A stretch of DNA of 64,000 bases from Enterobacteriaceae bacterium (GCA_902363335.1 CABIZV010000001.1:1116001-1180000); one strand, 5' to 3'. Counted from the stretch's first letter, positions 1-8,473 are shown. Notes: generated by a model not told the origin, from the sequence alone. Numbers and translations: made by a program.

Positions 1-42
1 TACGGCAACGTATCGGGGGTTCGAATCCCCCCCTCACCGCCA
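1..42 (+). tRNA. tRNA-Ser(GGA), 3' part only
   Basis: The window opens inside a tRNA. The visible part covers the variable arm, the T arm with GTTCGAATC, the acceptor 3' strand CTCACC, discriminator G and an encoded CCA at 40-42. It matches the 3' half of enterobacterial tRNA-Ser(GGA) (serW/serX) as I remember it. In E. coli serX lies on the far side of phoH and pga, so the place fits. The anticodon is outside the window, so the isoacceptor is inferred. Confidence 0.88.
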
Positions 43-55
43 TATTTTGAGAAAG

Positions 56-84
56 AGCTCGTACGAAAGTACGGGCTTTTTTTT
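56..84 (+). terminator. Terminator of tRNA-Ser, copy 1
   Basis: Hairpin AGCTCGTAC-GAAA-GTACGGGCT (one G-T pair) followed by a run of eight T. Confidence 0.88.
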
Positions 85-238
85 CGCATATTGCACGCCT
101 GCGGGGGGATGAGAATCCCCGACCGGGGTTCGACAACTGGCGCTAGCCAGTTGGACAGACTGAGAGCGCAGCGAACAGGCTGCCCGAAGGGCGAGCAAAG
201 CGAGTCAATCCCCCCCTCACCGCCATATTTTGAGAAAG

Positions 239-267
239 AGCTCGTACGAAAGTACGGGCTTTTTTTT
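239..267 (+). terminator. Terminator, copy 2
   Basis: Same hairpin and T run as at 56-84, in the second repeat unit. Confidence 0.85.
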
Positions 268-420
268 CGCATATTGCACGCCTGCGGGGGGATGAGAATC
301 CCCGACCGGGGTTCGACAACTGGCGCTAGCCAGTTGGACAGACTGAGAGCGCAGCGAACAGGCTGCCCGAAGGGCGAGCAAAGCGAGTCAATCCCCCCTC
401 ACCGCCATATTTTGAGAAAG

Positions 421-449
421 AGCTCGTACGAAAGTACGGGCTTTTTTTT
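421..449 (+). terminator. Terminator, copy 3
   Basis: Third copy of the hairpin and T run; the sequence diverges from the repeat right after it, which marks the end of the array. Confidence 0.85.
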
Positions 450-482
450 CGTCTGTAGACCGTCAACAGCGTGCCGATATTT

Positions 483-627
483 CCCCGGGGTCGCGTGCGC
501 TCGCCCGGGCTACAATCGCCCGGCGAGACATTGACGTTTGTATCCCGGGATACATCGATGCACAATGGTCTCCCGGCGCGGCATCGACGGTTGTAGCCCG
601 GGCAAGGCGTTCACGCCGCCCCCGGGA
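483..627. repeat. REP-like palindromes
   Basis: Two GC-rich palindromic units of the GTAGCCCGGGC type: an inverted one at 483-514 and a direct one at about 591-627. They fill the space between the tRNA repeats and the convergent ABC gene. Confidence 0.75.
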
Positions 628-638
628 CGTGCGCCGAT

Positions 639-1640
639 CTACCCCACCTGCACCGCAATCCTATCTGCCACTCCCGCCGCCAGTCTCAGCGTCTCTGCCG
701 ACAGCGGTGCCTCCACGCGAAGCTTGAGCTGCCCAACAATCCGCCCCTGAATAGGCTCACAGCTGCTATAAATCAACTGGCTGCCGCCCAGCACGCGGGC
801 AATCTCGCGTAAATCGGGTTCCCGCCCATTCACCCCATTAAAATGCAGCGTCACAAACTGCTGCCCGACGTCCAGCAGCTCACCGTTTTCCACACGACCA
901 TGATGTAACGTCCCCAGCATCCCGCACGTCACCTCGTGCTGGGGGTCGCCGAACACGCGCCACACTTCGCCTTGCTCAATCACCTGCCCCTTCTCCAGCA
1001 CCGCCACCCGGTCACACAAGGTGCGAATAACGTCCATTTCATGGGTGATAAGCACGATAGTCAGCCCCAGCCGCTGGTTAATTTCTTTTAGCAGGCTCAA
1101 CACCGCCAGCGTATTTTCCGGGTCGAGCGCCGACGTGGCCTCATCGCACAGCAGGATCTCCGGCTGAGTCACCAGCGCCCGGGCAATACCGGCACGTTGC
1201 TTTTGTCCGCCTGATAGCTGCGAAGGCCAGCTATCCCGCAGCGACTCAAGCCCGACCAACCTTAAAATATCGTCCACCCGGCGTTGCCTTTCAGCGGCCG
1301 GGATTCCCGCCATCCGTAGCGGCAGCGCCACGTTCTCGGCCACTGTCCTGGTCGAGAGCAAATTAAAGTGCTGGAAGATCATCGCCACCCGACGACGCAA
1401 ATCCCGCAACTGTCTGCGGCCGCCGCTTATCGGTACTCCGTGAATGCAGATTTCACCGCCATCAGTGCTTTCCAGACGGTTAAACAAGCGCAGCAGGGTC
1501 GATTTCCCCGCCCCGCTGCGGCCAATAATGCCGAAAATCTCCCCGCGCTGAATGTCCAGATTCACCGCCTGTAACGCCTGTACTCCGTTCGGATAGGCCT
1601 TGCTGATGTTACGAAGCTGGAGATGAGGATGTTGCGTCAT
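639..1640 (-). CDS. MetN-like ABC transporter ATP-binding protein
   Basis: ATPase of a methionine/sulfur-compound importer (MetNIQ family), acting on the inner face of the cytoplasmic membrane. The 333-residue protein has Walker A GRSGAGKST near residue 40, the signature LSGGQKQR, Walker B ILLCDEATSALD, the H loop THE, and a C-terminal part of about 90 residues in the place of the substrate-sensing NIL domain of MetN. It is the last gene of a four-gene minus-strand set: its start lies 11 bp past the end of the binding-protein gene. This is a second MetN-type system rather than the usual metN locus beside rcsF. The substrate is unknown; the company of an SfnB-type enzyme suggests organosulfur compounds. 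Confidence 0.85.
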   Translation of the reverse strand: MTQHPHLQLRNISKAYPNGVQALQAVNLDIQRGEIFGIIGRSGAGKSTLLRLFNRLESTDGGEICIHGVPISGGRRQLRDLRRRVAMIFQHFNLLSTRTVAENVALPLRMAGIPAAERQRRVDDILRLVGLESLRDSWPSQLSGGQKQRAGIARALVTQPEILLCDEATSALDPENTLAVLSLLKEINQRLGLTIVLITHEMDVIRTLCDRVAVLEKGQVIEQGEVWRVFGDPQHEVTCGMLGTLHHGRVENGELLDVGQQFVTLHFNGVNGREPDLREIARVLGGSQLIYSSCEPIQGRIVGQLKLRVEAPLSAETLRLAAGVADRIAVQVG

Positions 1641-1651
1641 ACCATATACTC

Positions 1652-2425
1652 CTAAAACCCGGGGGCGATTTTTCCCTGATATCTCTTCAGAATAAACTGG
1701 CGTACCGCATCCGAATTCAGCGCTTTCGCCAGCTTCTGGATGCCCGGGTCGTTAATGTTATCCGGCCTTGCCACCAGATATTCGACGTACAGGCTCTTGC
1801 CTTTTTCAACAATCAGCGCCTTGTCCGTATCAATACCCGCTTCCAGCGCATAGTTGGCAAAAATAAACGCCAGATCCACCTGACTTACCGCGCGCGCAAG
1901 CATCGCCCCTTCCAGCGGACGAATTTTAAAATGGTGTGAATTAGCGGTGATATCCTTCTCCGTCGACTGCGGATCTTGCGGATTCTTCAACGAGATCAAT
2001 CCCGCTTCCGCCAGCAGCACCAGCGCCCGTCCGGTATTCACCGGATCGTTTGGGATCGCAATGGTTGCCCCGTCTGGTAGCTCTTTAAGGCTTTTATATT
2101 TCGTCGAATACGCGCCAAACGGTTCGATATGTACCCCCACCACCGGCACTAAATTGGTATGGCGAGTCTTGTTAAAATCATCCAGGAACGGGCGATACTG
2201 ATAATAGTTAGCATCCAGATTCTTCTGGGCAAGCTGCTGATTGGGCTGAATAAAATCGTTGAACACCTTGATATCGAGATCAACCCCCTCCTTTGCCAGC
2301 GTCGGTTTCACAAATTCGAGAATCTCAGCATGGGGAACCGGCGTGGCGCCGACGACCAGTTTTTCATTGGCATAAGCCGACACGCTAAACAGCGCCAGCA
2401 GCCCGGCGATGATGGTTTTTTTCAT
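1652..2425 (-). CDS. MetQ/NlpA-family periplasmic substrate-binding protein
   Basis: Binding protein of the importer, 257 residues. It starts with a Sec signal (MKKTIIAGLLALFSVSAYA, likely cut before NEKL). The body VVGATPVPHAEILEFVKPTLAKEG and the segment GATIAIPNDPVNTGRALVLL are typical of the MetQ/NlpA family. E. coli MetQ is a lipoprotein, but there is no lipobox cysteine here, so this one is probably soluble in the periplasm. The gene sits between permease and ATPase with gaps of about 10 bp, so the three are almost certainly cotranscribed. D-/L-methionine or another sulfur compound is the likely ligand by family; the sequence alone does not settle it. Confidence 0.85.
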   Translation of the reverse strand: MKKTIIAGLLALFSVSAYANEKLVVGATPVPHAEILEFVKPTLAKEGVDLDIKVFNDFIQPNQQLAQKNLDANYYQYRPFLDDFNKTRHTNLVPVVGVHIEPFGAYSTKYKSLKELPDGATIAIPNDPVNTGRALVLLAEAGLISLKNPQDPQSTEKDITANSHHFKIRPLEGAMLARAVSQVDLAFIFANYALEAGIDTDKALIVEKGKSLYVEYLVARPDNINDPGIQKLAKALNSDAVRQFILKRYQGKIAPGF

Positions 2426-2435
2426 GGTTGTATCC

Positions 2436-3101
2436 TTATTTACGACTCATCCGGCGCACCAAACGGTCACCGCTCATTTGTAAAATCTGTACCAGAGCAA
2501 TCAGCAGCACGACCGTCACCGCCATCACATCGGTCTGAAAACGTTGATAGCCAAAGCGGATCGCCAGATCCCCTAAACCACCGCCGCCGATAACGCCCGC
2601 CATCGAGGTGTAATCCACCAGCACGATAGACGTCACGGTCACCGCCGCAATCAGCCCGGATCGCGACTCCGGCAGCAAGGTGTACCAAATCAGTTGCCAG
2701 GTGCTACCGCCCATCGCCCAACTGGCTTCCACCAGCCCGTGATCGACTTCGCGCAACGATGTCTCAACCAGTCGGGCAAAGAAAGGCGCGCAGCCCGCGA
2801 CCAGCGGCGGGATGGTGCCTTCAACGCCCAGTGAAGTTCCGGTGATCATCGTGGTCAGCGGGATCATCACAATCAACAAAATGATGAAGGGCAGCGAGCG
2901 CATCACGTTCACTAGCAGTGAAAGCACCCGATGCAGCAAGGGGGCATACAGCAAGCGAGGCTGCCCGGTCAGGTAAAGAATGACGCCAAGCGGGAGGCCT
3001 ATCAGTATCGTGAACCCGAGCGCCCAGCCCAACATGGTCAGGGTGTCTGCGGCCGCTTGCGCCACATCCCCCCAGTCAATTTCGGCAAGAAAAGCGAACA
3101 T
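2436..3101 (-). CDS. MetI-like ABC transporter permease
   Basis: Inner-membrane channel subunit, 221 residues with about five hydrophobic segments. It has the EAA-type coupling loop (EASWAMGGSTWQLIWYTLLP) followed by the VDYTSMAGVIGGGGLGDLA segment typical of MetI. Length and layout agree with MetI (217 residues in E. coli). It lies 9 bp after the oxidoreductase gene and 10 bp before the binding-protein gene, which ties the oxidoreductase to the transporter. Confidence 0.87.
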   Translation of the reverse strand: MFAFLAEIDWGDVAQAAADTLTMLGWALGFTILIGLPLGVILYLTGQPRLLYAPLLHRVLSLLVNVMRSLPFIILLIVMIPLTTMITGTSLGVEGTIPPLVAGCAPFFARLVETSLREVDHGLVEASWAMGGSTWQLIWYTLLPESRSGLIAAVTVTSIVLVDYTSMAGVIGGGGLGDLAIRFGYQRFQTDVMAVTVVLLIALVQILQMSGDRLVRRMSRK

Positions 3102-3110
3102 GCCGACTCC

Positions 3111-4334
3111 TTAGTTCCAGTCGTGGCGTGCAGGCGCTTTGCCGTTTAAAACCCAGTTGCCCAGAAGATGGTATTTCCAGCGCACAGGATCATGCAGGGT
3201 ATGCACGCGACCGTTACGCCAGTGGCGATCGAAGTTGTAGCGTGGATGCGTTGAGCGAGTCCCGCCCAGCTCAAACAGGCGTGAGGCGGCCTCCAGCGCG
3301 GCTTCGGTGGTGAAAATTTTGGCGCGCGCGACGGCCAAAGATGCCAGCGCCACGGTCTCTTCGGTCTGAAGATGCTTGTAGCGGTCGAGAACTTTGCCAG
3401 CCTGCTCCAATAGCGCTTCGGCGGCGGCAATGCGGCTATCAAGGACGCCAATCTGATGGATAGTCAGCGGATCATCCCCGGCGCGCTCCACGCCCGCGTC
3501 AATCCACGGACGTGCAAACTGGTTCACAAAGCTGACCGTGTCGCTTAGCGCCGCGCGCGCAATACCGGCGTCTATCGCTGCGATGGTTAACTGCGCAAAG
3601 GGGCCGGCGAGCGTCGGCGTATCGTAGGATTTCCAGCTTGGGATCAGATTGAAGCTTTCAACCGGCAGATTTTCCACCAGTACCGTACCGCTTGAGGTGG
3701 TGCGCTGCCCCAGGCAAGCCCAATCGTTGACCACCGTCAGACCCGGCGCGTTGTGCGGCACAAACGCCAGCTGCGCCCGTCCCTCCTCGTCCAGCGCCAG
3801 CACGCCCAGCCAGTGTGCGTATAACGAGCCGGTGCAGTAGCCTTTACGACCATTAATCCGCAGACCCTGAGAGGTTTGCGTCAACCGCGTCTGAATATCC
3901 TGCACCGTCTTGCCGCCGGTTTCCGACAGCGCGTTGGCAAAGCGATGGCCGCTCAGCGCCAGCTCAAAGAAAAAGCGCCGCTGGTCGTCGCTACCCTGTA
4001 GGCGGATGTCCTCCAGCAAACAGTAGTGGTTCTGCGGAATTTGCCCCAGCGCCGGGTCAGCGGCTGAAACGATCGCAATCACCGAGGCAAGAGTGGCCGC
4101 CGAAACCTCCGCACCGCCAAACTCACGCGGTACGGTAATCCCCCACAGGCCGCTGTTGGAGTAGGTATTGACGACCTCAGCAGGAACGATGCCGGACAGA
4201 TCCCGTTCCGATGCGCCGGTTTGCAGGAAGGCGGCTATTTCATGGGCGATGCTGAGAGCCTCTTCATCACTGGTGATTCGATAGGCATCTGGCGCCTGTT
4301 GGGTATAGTCTGGAGCGTTGTGGGTCACTGACAT
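3111..4334 (-). CDS. SfnB-family flavin-dependent oxidoreductase (acyl-CoA dehydrogenase fold)
   Basis: First gene of the operon, 407 residues. It has the layout of the acyl-CoA dehydrogenase/DszC-like fold: N-terminal helical part, central beta part (HRFANALSETGGKTVQDIQTRL), and a C-terminal helical bundle ending in RWKYHLLGNW. Proteins of this kind (SfnB, DszC, DmoA relatives) use reduced flavin to release sulfur from organosulfur compounds, and are induced when sulfate is scarce. The start ATG at 4334 is preceded by GAAGAG. Joint transcription with a MetNIQ-like importer suggests uptake plus oxidative cleavage of an organosulfur compound. The real substrate is not known, and another flavin monooxygenase role is possible. 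Confidence 0.78.
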   Translation of the reverse strand: MSVTHNAPDYTQQAPDAYRITSDEEALSIAHEIAAFLQTGASERDLSGIVPAEVVNTYSNSGLWGITVPREFGGAEVSAATLASVIAIVSAADPALGQIPQNHYCLLEDIRLQGSDDQRRFFFELALSGHRFANALSETGGKTVQDIQTRLTQTSQGLRINGRKGYCTGSLYAHWLGVLALDEEGRAQLAFVPHNAPGLTVVNDWACLGQRTTSSGTVLVENLPVESFNLIPSWKSYDTPTLAGPFAQLTIAAIDAGIARAALSDTVSFVNQFARPWIDAGVERAGDDPLTIHQIGVLDSRIAAAEALLEQAGKVLDRYKHLQTEETVALASLAVARAKIFTTEAALEAASRLFELGGTRSTHPRYNFDRHWRNGRVHTLHDPVRWKYHLLGNWVLNGKAPARHDWN

Positions 4335-4580
4335 AGCATCATCTCTTCGGGTTTATCAGCACGCGCAGACACAATCATCCGATTGATATTTATACATATC
4401 CATTTATGGAATTAATTATTGTGTCTTTACGTTGTTAAGTTATATGAGTTGATAGCAAAGTTTATGCCAGCCTTAGAGTCTCTGTTTTTCAATCAGTTAG
4501 GGTTAGCGATGCGGACGGCGCGGTGTGAAATGCAACACGCCTTCGCCAGCGCTGTTGGATTTGCAACAGCTGGAAAGAAC
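4335..4580 (-). promoter_or_regulatory. Upstream region of the SfnB/MetNIQ-like operon
   Basis: About 245 bp without a convincing gene. The part at 4385-4435 is AT-rich and holds a small palindrome (CCATTTATGG, about 4399-4408), the likely promoter zone of the minus-strand operon. No CysB or Cbl site can be called by eye. Confidence 0.35.
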
Positions 4581-4602
4581 AAAGCCCGGTTTCCCGGGCT
4601 TT
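4581..4602 (-). terminator. Terminator of phoH
   Basis: Perfect stem AAAGCCCGG/CCGGGCTTT with a short loop, 17 bp beyond the phoH stop; on the minus strand it runs into TTTGTTCTTT. Confidence 0.75.
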
Positions 4603-4618
4603 GCAGAGGTGACAACGT

Positions 4619-5407
4619 TTAGTCGTAGGCTTTGAGCGTCCGCTGGCAGAGCGCCGAGCGGACACAATCATCTTTATTAAAGCGGACAATCCCTACCATT
4701 TCATCTTCTTCAAACCGGGCCAGAGCGTCACTCAAACCCGACTGAACGCCGCGAGGCAAATCACACTGGGTGATATCCCCGTTCACGATAACCGTGACGT
4801 TCTCCCCGAGGCGGGTTAAAAACATCTTCATTTGCGCTGCGGTGACATTCTGAGCCTCATCAAGAATGACCACAGCATTTTCAAAGGTACGTCCGCGCAT
4901 ATAGGCGAACGGCGCGATCTCTACCTTACCGATTTCCGGGCGCAGGCAATATTGCATAAAGGAGGAGCCGAGCCGTTTCACCAGCACGTCATAGACGGGG
5001 CGAAAATACGGGGCAAACTTCTCCGAGATGTCTCCCGGCAGGAATCCCAGGTCTTCATCAGCCTGAAGCACAGGACGCGTGACGATGATTTTATTCACAT
5101 CCTTATGAATCAGCGCCTCGGCCGCTTTCGCGGCGGAAAGCCAGGTTTTGCCACAGCCCGCTTCGCCGGTGGCGAAGATCAGCTGCTTACTCTCGATAGC
5201 ATTCAGATAGTGGGCCTGAGCGTCATTACGGGGGGCGATGGCCGAGGCGTCGCGACTGTCACGCGCCATGCCAATCGCTTCCACACCACTCATTTGCACA
5301 AGCGAGGTGACCGATTCTTCTTCACGTTGTTTGTGGCTGCGTGAATCCCGTCTGAGCACACGTTTTGCTTCGCGATGAGCTTTGATCACTGCTTTCTGTC
5401 TTCCCAT
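4619..5407 (-). CDS. phoH: PhoH, phosphate-starvation-inducible ATPase
   Basis: Cytoplasmic P-loop ATPase of the phosphate-starvation regulon; family members are linked to RNA metabolism but the exact task is not settled. It has Walker A (ATGEAGCGKTW), Walker B (AVVILDEAQN) and the NGDITQ segment typical of PhoH. I place the start at the ATG at 5407 (262 residues), because AAGGTG lies 6 nt before it and MGRQKAVIKAHREAKR matches the E. coli N-terminus; a GTG three codons upstream (5416) lies inside that Shine-Dalgarno sequence. The gene adjoins efeUOB as in E. coli. A clear Pho box lies about 400 bp upstream. Confidence 0.95.
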   Translation of the reverse strand: MGRQKAVIKAHREAKRVLRRDSRSHKQREEESVTSLVQMSGVEAIGMARDSRDASAIAPRNDAQAHYLNAIESKQLIFATGEAGCGKTWLSAAKAAEALIHKDVNKIIVTRPVLQADEDLGFLPGDISEKFAPYFRPVYDVLVKRLGSSFMQYCLRPEIGKVEIAPFAYMRGRTFENAVVILDEAQNVTAAQMKMFLTRLGENVTVIVNGDITQCDLPRGVQSGLSDALARFEEDEMVGIVRFNKDDCVRSALCQRTLKAYD

Positions 5408-5803
5408 GGATAGCACCTTGAGTTGTTGGTATACATCACACGCGCTAATAACAGCGCGATTATGCGCACGAACGTCTGAGGTTTGGCTTCCTTGTAAGCC
5501 ATAGCAACTGCCTGTCGAAATGATGTGAATACGCGGCTACGCGCACCGAGCATGACATCGTTTACTACAAGTTGAATTCTGCATGGGGGGAAAATTAAGG
5601 TGACGAAATCGCTGCCGGAGGAGAAGCCTCCGCGCTGGATGGTGCGGTTTTTGATACTACTAAGTCCAGTCAAGGACGCTACCATTCGCGATCTCCATAG
5701 TGAAACAACATCACTGCCGGGAACTACCGCTCTACTTAATGTTTACATCATAAAACACAAATAATGCAACATAAAATTTACACAAATATAACGATAGTCG
5801 CCT
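5408..5803 (-). other. Long phoH leader
   Basis: About 400 bp separate the Pho box from the phoH start. If transcription begins at the box, the mRNA has a leader of nearly 400 nt. On the minus strand it holds a GC-rich hairpin (GGAGG-CTTCT-CCTCC, about 5617-5631). A 99-codon frame here (5386-5685) overlaps the phoH start and is not convincing as protein. Confidence 0.4.
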
Positions 5804-5813
5804 GAGATAGCAT

Positions 5814-5842
5814 CTGACAGTGATATGACAGTTTTATGTCAA
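5814..5842 (-). promoter_or_regulatory. Pho box (PhoB site) upstream of phoH
   Basis: On the minus strand there are three 11-bp repeats in register: TTGACATAAAA, CTGTCATATCA, CTGTCAG. They match the PhoB consensus of TGTCA half-sites with AT-rich spacers. An extended -10-like TGCTATCT follows within 10 bp, as expected for a promoter whose -35 is replaced by the Pho box. Confidence 0.85.
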
Positions 5843-5907
5843 TTGCGGGGAAAATGAAAAAAAGGGCTGATTTTTGGCGATATTCTTCAATTTGAGGTGG
5901 GGATAAA

Positions 5908-6009
5908 CCCGGCGGCGCTGCGCTTGGCCGGGCTACATTCGTGCATATTTGTAGCCCGGCGAACGCATAAATACCGATTTGTAGCCCGGCCAAGCGCAGC
6001 GCCGCCGGG
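5908..6009. repeat. Inverted pair of REP-like palindromes
   Basis: An inverted unit (5908-5936) and a direct unit (5981-6009) of the GTAGCCCGGCCAAGCGCAGC type face each other, with a partial copy at 5951-5966 between them. They lie just downstream of the efeB stop. Confidence 0.8.
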
Positions 6010-6014
6010 AATAC

Positions 6015-7289
6015 TCAAGCCTCCAGCAGCGTACTGCCTAAATAAGACTTCGGTGACACCACGCCCGGCAACACAAAGAAATACCCGCCGCCAATCGGTT
6101 TCACGTACTCCTCCAGTGCTTCGCCATTCAGCCGCTTCTGCACCGTCAGGAACCCTTTTTCAAGGTCATGCTGATAACACACAAACAACAGCCCCATATC
6201 CAGCTGCCCGGAATTGGTCACACCCAGCGAATAACTGTAGCCCCGGCGCATCATCAGGCTCGACTGCGTCTCTTTGGTGCGTGGGTTTGCCAGACGAATA
6301 TGGCTGTCCAGCGCAATCACCTCACCTTCCGGGTCCTGCGTGTAGTCCGGCACATCGTGCTCAAGCTTCATACCCAGCGGCGCGCCGCTGTGCTTATCGC
6401 GGCCAAAAATCGTCTGCTGCTCTTTTAGCGGCGTGCGATCCCAGAACTCGACGTGGAACTGAATAATGCGTACCGCCTGATACGAACCGCCCGTCGCCCA
6501 CGCCGGTTCACCCTGTTCGCCGGTTACCCACACCACCTCATCCATTAGCGCGCTATTGCTGCCGTCTGGATTCGCCGTGCCGTCTTTAAAGCCCAGCAGA
6601 TTGACCGGCGTTTCTTTGCCTTTGCTGCGCGCCGCGTGGTCAGAGATAAACCCTTCGCGCTTCCAGCGCACGCTCAGCAAATCAGGAGTGTGCTTGATAA
6701 TATCGCGCAGCGCGTGGATCACCGTGTCCTGGGTATTGGCGCAAATCTGCAATAACAGATCGCCATGACACAGCGCGGCATCCAGCGAATCATTGGGAAA
6801 GCGCGTCATCTTGTGCAATTTTCGCGGCGCTTTATCCGCCAGGCCAAAGCGCGTATCAAACAGCGAATTGCCGACCGAGAGCGTCATCGTCAGGTTATCC
6901 GGCGCGATATACGCCCCCAGAATACCCGAGTCCATTGGCGGCAAGCGCGGATTTGGCGTATCCGGTGCCGGGCCGCCAGTGGTCAGAAACGCAATACGTT
7001 GCGTCAGCAGACGAAACAGACGCTCAAGGTCAGATTTATCTGCCGCCAGCACGTCAAACGCCACCAGCATCATCGATGCCTGCTGCGGCGTTAACACGCC
7101 CGCCTGATGTTCCCCATAAAACGGCTGCGTTTCCATCCGACTATGGGTCGCAGGCGCAGCGTCGGGTATTGCCGCATGGGCAACCGGACACCCGCCCGAG
7201 ATAGCCAGCGCGCCTCCCAGCGCGCCGATCCCTTTTAATAAACGACGACGTGACGGTTCATTCACATCGTCGGCGTGACTCTTTTTCAT
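6015..7289 (-). CDS. efeB: EfeB, Tat-exported DyP-type haem peroxidase
   Basis: Periplasmic haem enzyme of the EfeUOB ferrous iron uptake system; it is proposed to oxidise Fe(II) or to take iron from haem. 424 residues, like E. coli EfeB (423). A twin-arginine signal is seen at residues 13-19 (SRRRLLK) before a hydrophobic stretch and an AHA cleavage region. The DyP motif GFKDGTANPD carries the catalytic Asp, and the FHVEFWDRTPL and MLRRGYSY-like (MMRRGYSYS) regions are conserved. The gene lies 5 bp after efeO in the same operon. Confidence 0.96.
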   Translation of the reverse strand: MKKSHADDVNEPSRRRLLKGIGALGGALAISGGCPVAHAAIPDAAPATHSRMETQPFYGEHQAGVLTPQQASMMLVAFDVLAADKSDLERLFRLLTQRIAFLTTGGPAPDTPNPRLPPMDSGILGAYIAPDNLTMTLSVGNSLFDTRFGLADKAPRKLHKMTRFPNDSLDAALCHGDLLLQICANTQDTVIHALRDIIKHTPDLLSVRWKREGFISDHAARSKGKETPVNLLGFKDGTANPDGSNSALMDEVVWVTGEQGEPAWATGGSYQAVRIIQFHVEFWDRTPLKEQQTIFGRDKHSGAPLGMKLEHDVPDYTQDPEGEVIALDSHIRLANPRTKETQSSLMMRRGYSYSLGVTNSGQLDMGLLFVCYQHDLEKGFLTVQKRLNGEALEEYVKPIGGGYFFVLPGVVSPKSYLGSTLLEA

Positions 7290-7294
7290 AGTGC

Positions 7295-8422
7295 TTAGTC
7301 CAGACCCAGGATCCCACGCAGCTGCGCCAGATCTTCCGCCAGTGTGGTGACAGGCCCTTTCAGCGCATTGCGGTCAGCGTCGGTCAGTTTGTCATAGATT
7401 TCATAACCGTCTTTGGTACGGTATTTCGCCAGAATCGCATCCACTTTTTTGAAGTTGGCGTCAACTTTAGCCAGCAGCGCGCTGTTCTCTTTTTGTAGCT
7501 GCGGACGCAGCAGGTTAACAATTTTCTGCGCGCCGTCGATGTTGGCCTGGAAATCCCACAGGTCAGTATGGCTGTAGCGATCCTCTTCACCGCTGATTTT
7601 GCTCGCCGCCACTTCTTCAATCAGACCCGCCGCGCCGCCGACCACTTTTGATGGCGGGAAGGCCAGCTCATTGATACGTTTTTGCAGTTCCAGTACGTCG
7701 CTGTTTAATTGCGTGGCGTACTGCTCCATGCCTTTGACGCTGTTATCGCCAAACAGGGCTTTTTCCAGACGGTGGAAGCCGGTGAATTTCGGGTCAGCCG
7801 CTTTCTGCTCGTAGTCGTCCTCACGCGCATCAATGCTCCCGTCGAGGTCAGAGAACAGTTCGGCAATCGGTTCGATACGCTCATAGTACTGACGCGTTGG
7901 GGCGTACAGGGATTTCGCTTTTTCGATATCGCCCGCTTTCACCGCCTCGGTAAAGGCTTTGGTGCCTTTGACCAGTTCAGCGGTTTGCTCCACGACGTAG
8001 GCTTTATAAGCGGTGATTGCGGTGCTGAGATCCAGCAAGGCGTTGGCTTTTGCTGCGTCCGCTGTCGCTTCACCTTTCACAATCAGCTTGCCTTTCGGGT
8101 TGGTCAGCAGGCCGCAGGTCATGTCATATTCGCCCGGCTGCAAATTGGCGGTCATTTTCTGGGTGAAGCCCGGCGCGATGTTTTCACGCTCTTCAACCAC
8201 CATCACCCCCTTGAGGATCTCCCACTCCAGCGCTTTCTGGCTGTGGTTCTGGATGATGAACTGGGTTTTACCGGCGTTCACGGTTATCGACATCGGTTCA
8301 CACTGTTTGTCGTTTACCGTCACTTTAACCTGCGGAATATCGGCGGCGTGCGCCATAAACGCGGTCGAAAAGAGTGCGGCGATGCCCGTCTGCAACGCGC
8401 TGCGGCGGAAGTTCTTGGTCAT
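7295..8422 (-). CDS. efeO: EfeO, periplasmic iron-binding component
   Basis: Periplasmic protein that hands iron to the EfeU permease. Signal peptide MTKNFRRSALQTGIAALFSTAFMAHA, then a cupredoxin-like domain (about 27-130), then the M75-type helical domain with the HxxE motif (HRLEKALFG). I chose the ATG at 8422 because AAGGGATGG lies just before it; this gives 375 residues, the E. coli length, whereas the open frame runs back to 8461. It is the middle gene of efeU-efeO-efeB. Confidence 0.95.
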   Translation of the reverse strand: MTKNFRRSALQTGIAALFSTAFMAHAADIPQVKVTVNDKQCEPMSITVNAGKTQFIIQNHSQKALEWEILKGVMVVEERENIAPGFTQKMTANLQPGEYDMTCGLLTNPKGKLIVKGEATADAAKANALLDLSTAITAYKAYVVEQTAELVKGTKAFTEAVKAGDIEKAKSLYAPTRQYYERIEPIAELFSDLDGSIDAREDDYEQKAADPKFTGFHRLEKALFGDNSVKGMEQYATQLNSDVLELQKRINELAFPPSKVVGGAAGLIEEVAASKISGEEDRYSHTDLWDFQANIDGAQKIVNLLRPQLQKENSALLAKVDANFKKVDAILAKYRTKDGYEIYDKLTDADRNALKGPVTTLAEDLAQLRGILGLD

Positions 8423-8473
8423 GTTCCATCCCTTTAAAAGAAAGTTTGTTGTCACTAGCAACCGTTATCAGCC

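Larger units (their letters stand above)
24..449 (+). repeat. Tandem repeats of tRNA-Ser 3' end plus terminator (rtT-like)
   Basis: The last 19 nt of the tRNA (24-42, ending in CCA) recur at 207-225 and, with one C fewer in the C run, at 389-407. Each copy is followed by the same leader and terminator hairpin. The spacing is 183 then 182 bp and the two full units are almost identical. The arrangement recalls the tyrT (rtT) repeats of E. coli, in which the tRNA 3' end is repeated downstream within the same transcript. No transposase or integrase is nearby. Open frames through the repeats just repeat themselves and are not taken as genes. Confidence 0.85.

Noticed and set aside
1..450. Integrative element attachment site at the tRNA
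   Set aside because: The 3'-end copies look like att sites, but no integrase or element lies between copies only 183 bp apart.
91..534. 147-codon open frame through the tRNA repeats
   Set aside because: It simply translates the 183-bp repeat twice, has no ribosome site and overlaps terminators.
5386..5685. 99-codon minus-strand frame in the phoH leader
   Set aside because: It overlaps the phoH start, lacks a ribosome site and resembles no known protein; kept only as part of the leader note.
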